Shown here: one piece after another, positions 5,588 through 8,752 of the stretch | How positions within the stretch are numbered: the first letter of the stretch is position 1 | Layout: each line of letters begins with the position of its first letter | Assembly: GCA_029961005.1 (NCBI GenBank) | Contig: JASBVW010000043.1 | Span: 1 to 8,752 of the forward strand | Source of the DNA: Bacillota bacterium | GTDB lineage: Bacteria; Bacillota; UBA5301; JASBVW01 | Length of the DNA: 8,752 nucleotides | Direction: 5' to 3' | Made by a program: the position numbers and the translations under genes | Notes under the pieces: model-generated | Database searches by the model: none | What the model was told of the DNA's origin: nothing | The model's input: only the letters and a program-made list of their open reading frames with translations

Positions 5588-6235
5588 CTAGCCATCCCGC
5601 CCCCGCCGGCCTGCCGTCAGGCGCACGTAAGCAGTGGTTACCCTCTCCACGTGCTGCTCCGTCTCCCGGTACGGCGGAACCCGCTCCTCCACCCGGGCAG
5701 GGCCGGCGTTATAGGCCGCAATGGCCAGGCTGACGTCCCCGTCGTACTTTTTTAAGAGCTGGGCCAGATAGCGCACCCCGGCGTCAATATTTTGGAGCGG
5801 GTCAAACGGATCTTCCACCCCCAGGGCACGCGCCGTCTCCGGCATCAACTGCATGATGCCCAGCGCCCCCCGGTGCGAGACCGCCCTTCGCTCAAAGCGG
5901 GACTCCACCCCGGCTAAAGACGCGGCCAAAAAAGGGTCCAGGTCGTATTTGCGCGCGCTGAGGATGATCTGATAAGTGATCTCCAGGGCTTCCTCGCTCG
6001 TCAGGGCCGGATTGACCTGGCGTACGTAAAGGTGAATGCGCCGCACCTGGTCGAAGAGGCCGCTGTTGACCTCCAGCCAGACGCGGGACTGCAGGGCCGC
6101 TCGGCTGACCTCAGCGGGCACCACCGGCTCCCAAAGACCGCGCCCCCACCAGACCAAGGCCAGCAACGCCAGCGCTGGCAGAAGAAGCCGTCGCCTCACT
6201 CCCTGCCCCCCTGTGCTGATACTAAACGGCTCCAT
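5588..6235 (-). CDS. membrane-anchored lytic transglycosylase (SLT domain)
   Basis: Cleaves the MurNAc-GlcNAc bond of peptidoglycan to a 1,6-anhydro product at the outer face of the cytoplasmic membrane. From the first ATG the protein is 215 residues. A hydrophobic segment LLLPALALLALVWW (17-30) follows RRR and looks like a signal anchor. The SLT domain runs from about 80 to 205: the catalytic Glu is Glu111 in VESRF, followed by GALGIMQLMPETA at 123-135, NIDAGVRYL at 149-157 and AIAAYNAGPARVE at 171-183. The ATG at 6235 overlaps a strong -10 element, so the transcript from that promoter would start inside the frame; GTG at 6199 (codon 13), preceded by GGGGGG, gives a protein starting VRRRLLLP and may be the real start. 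It separates yvcK from whiA, which are usually adjacent. Confidence 0.93.
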   Translation of the reverse strand: MEPFSISTGGQGVRRRLLLPALALLALVWWGRGLWEPVVPAEVSRAALQSRVWLEVNSGLFDQVRRIHLYVRQVNPALTSEEALEITYQIILSARKYDLDPFLAASLAGVESRFERRAVSHRGALGIMQLMPETARALGVEDPFDPLQNIDAGVRYLAQLLKKYDGDVSLAIAAYNAGPARVEERVPPYRETEQHVERVTTAYVRLTAGRRGRDG

Positions 6236-6263
6236 TTTACCAACTCCGAAAGGTCACTGTCAA
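6234..6263 (-). promoter_or_regulatory. sigma-A type promoter upstream of the lytic transglycosylase
   Basis: TTGACA (6263-6258, consensus) and TAAAAT (6239-6234, five of six) are 18 bases apart. The predicted transcription start is near 6227, which is 28 bases before GTG 6199 and after ATG 6235. This favours the internal GTG as the start codon and separates this gene from yvcK read-through. Confidence 0.65.
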
Positions 6264-6291
6264 ACCCGATCAGGGGAGGGAGCCCGGACCA

Positions 6292-6333
6292 TTTCTTCCT
6301 CCCCTGCCAATTATTGCCCTCAGAGGAAGGAAA
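6292..6333 (-). other. inverted repeat after yvcK
   Basis: TTTC-C-TTCCTC and GAGGAA-GAAA can pair as a ten-pair stem with one bulged base, in the short gap between yvcK and the transglycosylase promoter. No T run follows on the minus strand, so I do not call it an intrinsic terminator. It could still stabilise the 3' end of the rapZ-yvcK message. Confidence 0.35.
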
Positions 6334-6349
6334 TATGCAGGTTCCGGCG

Positions 6350-7714
6350 CTAACTTCTCAGGCGCTTCCAGACCGCGGAGAGGTAAAGGTCGAAGAAGCC
6401 GGCGTTGCGCCTCCGCTCGGCTTCCAGGAGGCGCAGCAAGACGGAGGCCAGCCGGTCGGGATCGTGCCTGGCCAAGTCGGAGCGGCTGAGCAGGGGATAG
6501 GCCACCGGCCTGACCCCCAGCTCCCGGATGCGGTGGAGGTCGGGAACCACCGGGTAAGCCCCCTGCTGGCGATAGCGCGCCAGAAGGGAAGGCGAGACCG
6601 GCCCCTCGTGGACCACCGCCCAATCCAAAACTCCGCGGCCCAAGTGCTCCACGATCACCCGCACGTGGTCGGCCGCCGTATAACCGTCGGTCTCCCCCGG
6701 CTGGGTCATGACGTTGCAGACGTAGACCTTAAGCGCCCGGGAGGAGCGAATGGCTTCCACCACCCCTTTGACCAGGAGGTTGGGCACCACGCTGGTGAAG
6801 AGGCTGCCCGGTCCTAAGACCAGCAAATCCGCCTCCTGCAAAGCAGCCAGCACCTCTTCAGCCGGCTGAGGAGAGGGCGGGTTCAGGAAAACCCGCTTGA
6901 TCCGGCCGCCGTGGGCGGCGATCCGGGATTCGCCCTCCACCACCGTCCCGTCCTCCATCTCGGCTCCCAGCACCACGTCCTCCAGGGTGGCCGGCAGAAC
7001 CTGTCCCTGAATGGCCAGGACCTTGCTGGACTCCCGGACGGCCGCCTCAAAGTCCCCGGTCAAGCCGGTCATAGCGGCGATGAAGAGGTTGCCGAAGGCG
7101 TGCCCGGCCAGGCCTTCCCCTTCTTGAAACCGGTATTGAAAGAGCCGTTCCATCAAAGGCTCGGTGGCCGCCAGGGCCACCAGACACTGCCTGATGTCGC
7201 CCGGCGGGAGGATCCCCATCTCCGTGCGCAGCCGCCCTGAACTCCCGCCGTCGTCGGCTACCGTGACCACAGCCGTAAGGTTGCTGGTGTGCTTCTTCAG
7301 CCCGCGCAGGAGGGTGGAGAGGCCCGTGCCGCCTCCCACCACGGCGATCCGGGGGCCGCGGGAGAGCTGGCGGCGTTCGTAGAGGAGCTCCAGAGCCTGG
7401 CCCCTCTCCGGGAGGAGGGCCCTGGCCACTGAGCCCACCAATTGACGCACGCCATAACCCATGACCTGCACCCCGGCCCCTGCCGCCAGCAAGCCCAGGG
7501 TTACCATGGCCCATCCCGACCCCAAACCGGGGAGGGGCAGGTGCCGCTGGACCCACTGCCGGGCGACCTCCCGCGCCGCCACCAGCCCCACTCCTGCCCC
7601 GAGCAAGAGCAGCCCTCCCACAAAGACGGCCAGCCACCGCTTGATCCCCAGGCCGGGGGAGAGCCAGCGCCAGCGGCGCCAAAACTGATCCATGCCTTTC
7701 TTCACGGGCACCAC
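6350..7714 (-). CDS. yvcK: YvcK-type gluconeogenesis/cell-shape factor with N-terminal membrane anchor
   Basis: YvcK proteins bind UDP-sugars such as UDP-GlcNAc and are needed for growth on gluconeogenic carbon sources and normal cell wall synthesis; the fold resembles CofD. At 454 residues this one is much longer than the ~320-residue Bacillus protein. The extra N-terminus has two hydrophobic segments at about 25-46 and 66-86, suggesting membrane attachment. The domain then starts with RIAVVGGGTGLSTLLRGLK at 122-140, followed by VTVADDGGSSGRLR at 150-163, GHAFGNLFIAA at 204-214, LGPGSLFTSVVPNLL at 290-304 and CNVMTQPGETDGYTAADH at 323-340. The GTG start at 7714 lies one base after the rapZ stop; a second GTG at 7711 has better spacing to AAAGGAG (7724-7718), and ATG 7693 is a further option. 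Co-transcription with rapZ is very likely. Confidence 0.97.
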   Translation of the reverse strand: MVPVKKGMDQFWRRWRWLSPGLGIKRWLAVFVGGLLLLGAGVGLVAAREVARQWVQRHLPLPGLGSGWAMVTLGLLAAGAGVQVMGYGVRQLVGSVARALLPERGQALELLYERRQLSRGPRIAVVGGGTGLSTLLRGLKKHTSNLTAVVTVADDGGSSGRLRTEMGILPPGDIRQCLVALAATEPLMERLFQYRFQEGEGLAGHAFGNLFIAAMTGLTGDFEAAVRESSKVLAIQGQVLPATLEDVVLGAEMEDGTVVEGESRIAAHGGRIKRVFLNPPSPQPAEEVLAALQEADLLVLGPGSLFTSVVPNLLVKGVVEAIRSSRALKVYVCNVMTQPGETDGYTAADHVRVIVEHLGRGVLDWAVVHEGPVSPSLLARYRQQGAYPVVPDLHRIRELGVRPVAYPLLSRSDLARHDPDRLASVLLRLLEAERRRNAGFFDLYLSAVWKRLRS

Positions 7715-7715
7715 G

Positions 7716-8594
7716 TCACTCCTTTCCCTGCGCGATATCGCGGTGCTCCACTCCCACCGGGTACCCTTCCGCCTTCAGCCGGGCGGCCACTTCTTCAACT
7801 ATAGACACCGAGCGGTGGCGCCCCCCTGTGCAGCCCAGGCCGATGGTGACCGACCTTCGCCCCTCAGCCGCCAAAAGTGGCAGGAGAAAAAGGAGGAACC
7901 GGTGCAAAGCCTGCAAAAACTCCTGGGTCACCGGCGCCTCCAGGATGTAGCGGCTAACCTCCTCTTCCCGCCCATCTTTAGGCCTCAACTCTTCTACATA
8001 ATGCGGATTGGGGAGAAACCGCAGGTCAAAGACGAGATCGGCATCCAGGGGAAGCCCGAACTTGTAGCCGAACGAAATCAGGCGCACCTCCGGGCCCTTG
8101 ACCCCTTCTTCCTTCCCGCGCAGGAACTCGTAGATCTTTTCCTTGAGCTGATGGGGGTTGAGCCGGGAGGTGTCCAGAACGACGGTAGCCTGGGTCCGCA
8201 GCCCTTCCAGGCGCTCCCGCTCGGCGCGAATGCCGGCGAGAAGTCCACCTTCCCCTTCCAGAGGGTGGCGCCGGCGCGTCTCCTTAAAACGCCGGATGAG
8301 CACTTCCTCTGTAGCCTCCAGAAAGAGGATCGTCACCCGAAACTGCCTGGACTTCAACCACTCCAGGGCCTCGAAGAGCGCGCCAAAAAAGTCCCCACCC
8401 CGGACGTCGATGACCATGGCGATGCGGTTGACCTTGCCTCCCGACTGGGCGCACAACTCGGCGAAGGTCGGGATAAAGGACGGCGGCAGGTTGTCGACGC
8501 AGAAGAACCCCATGTCCTCCAGTGCCCGCGCCGCTTCCGTCTTCCCGGCCCCAGAGAGGCCGGTGATGATGACAAACTCGATACCTTGGCTCAT
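7716..8594 (-). CDS. rapZ: RNase adapter/nucleotide-binding protein RapZ
   Basis: A P-loop nucleotide-binding protein. In Escherichia coli RapZ targets the GlmZ small RNA to RNase E and senses GlcN6P; the Bacillus homologue YvcJ binds and hydrolyses ATP/GTP and influences competence. GlmZ is not expected here, so only the family-level role can be stated. The protein is 292 residues, normal for the family. Walker A is GLSGAGKT at 12-19 and a Walker B-like VIDVRGG is at 61-67. The C-terminal domain has SFGYKFGLPLDADLVFDLRF at 174-193 and GLGCTGGRHRSV at 252-263. The start is ATG at 8594 with GGTGGGGGGAGT immediately upstream. A TATACT at 8618-8613 may be a -10. Its stop codon and AAAGGAG overlap the yvcK translation start. 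Confidence 0.98.
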   Translation of the reverse strand: MSQGIEFVIITGLSGAGKTEAARALEDMGFFCVDNLPPSFIPTFAELCAQSGGKVNRIAMVIDVRGGDFFGALFEALEWLKSRQFRVTILFLEATEEVLIRRFKETRRRHPLEGEGGLLAGIRAERERLEGLRTQATVVLDTSRLNPHQLKEKIYEFLRGKEEGVKGPEVRLISFGYKFGLPLDADLVFDLRFLPNPHYVEELRPKDGREEEVSRYILEAPVTQEFLQALHRFLLFLLPLLAAEGRRSVTIGLGCTGGRHRSVSIVEEVAARLKAEGYPVGVEHRDIAQGKE

Positions 8595-8612
8595 ACTCCC
8601 CCCACCGCCCCC

Positions 8613-8618
8613 AGTATA
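8613..8618 (-). promoter_or_regulatory. possible -10 element upstream of rapZ
   Basis: TATACT matches the -10 consensus at five of six positions and would give a leader of roughly a dozen bases containing the GGGGGGAG ribosome-binding site. No -35 is seen at 16-19 bases, where the sequence is a C-rich run on the minus strand, so this could be chance or depend on an activator. Confidence 0.3.
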
Positions 8619-8646
8619 CTACATTCCGGCGGGGGGGAGAGGGGGT

Positions 8647-8695
8647 TAATTTAGAAGTTAGAAGTTGGAAGTTGGAGGTTGGAGGTTGGTGGTTG
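8647..8695. repeat. heptanucleotide tandem repeat (seven degenerate copies)
   Basis: On the plus strand seven consecutive 7-base units can be read: TAATTTA, GAAGTTA, GAAGTTG, GAAGTTG, GAGGTTG, GAGGTTG, GTGGTTG. Neighbouring units differ by single changes that drift along the array, as expected for repeated slippage and divergence. It lies in the non-coding stretch 8595-8752 upstream of rapZ; I see no gene in the rest of that stretch. Confidence 0.85.
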
Positions 8696-8752
8696 AAAAT
8701 TCCATATAAAGGGGTTGCTGGAACCATCCGATTTATAGGTGGGATACGGGTA

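Noticed and set aside
7692..8654. 320-codon plus-strand open frame opposite rapZ
   Set aside because: Antisense to rapZ with its Walker A motif; no start context or motif of its own.
8647..8695. CRISPR array
   Set aside because: The units are 7 bases long with no spacers, so it is a simple tandem repeat.

Overview
This window is a GC-rich stretch of chromosome in which every gene I can support lies on the minus strand, so transcription runs from high to low coordinates. Three things point to a Bacillota genome of the clostridial type: the rapZ-yvcK-whiA set, a T-box leader and a sigma-54 gene. High GC and frequent GTG/TTG starts recall the Moorella/Ammonifex/Desulfotomaculum-like groups. That placement is inference from gene content, not from an alignment.

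In transcription order the layout is as follows. Bases 8752-8595 are a non-coding stretch with a heptanucleotide tandem repeat. rapZ (8594-7716) and a long, membrane-anchored yvcK (7714-6350) follow and are translationally coupled. A short gap with its own promoter leads to a membrane-anchored lytic transglycosylase (ends at 5588). A second promoter lies just past that stop codon and drives a T-box leader with an intrinsic terminator (5548-5291). After a purine-rich repeat tract comes an AMP-binding acyl-CoA synthetase (5162-3534). whiA (3477-2527) and rpoN (2519 onward) come next, and the rpoN ribosome-binding site lies inside the end of whiA. A 177-base structured leader then precedes gap, encoding glyceraldehyde-3-phosphate dehydrogenase (939-1), which runs off the left edge.

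RapZ, YvcK and WhiA form a conserved neighbourhood tied to cell-wall precursor control, central carbon use and division. The transglycosylase fits that envelope theme. The acyl-CoA synthetase does not, and its T-box leader is the most unusual regulatory feature here, because T-boxes normally sense uncharged tRNA and control aminoacyl-tRNA synthetases or amino-acid supply genes.

The reading-frame breaks deserve attention. The rpoN C-terminus, with its RpoN box, is in a different frame from the rest of the gene. The natural N-terminus of the acyl-CoA synthetase is out of frame with its body, across a run of four T. The last 17 codons of gap in the window do not resemble the family. These may be sequence errors or real lesions; reads over 1302-1310, 5161-5164 and 1-60 would decide.
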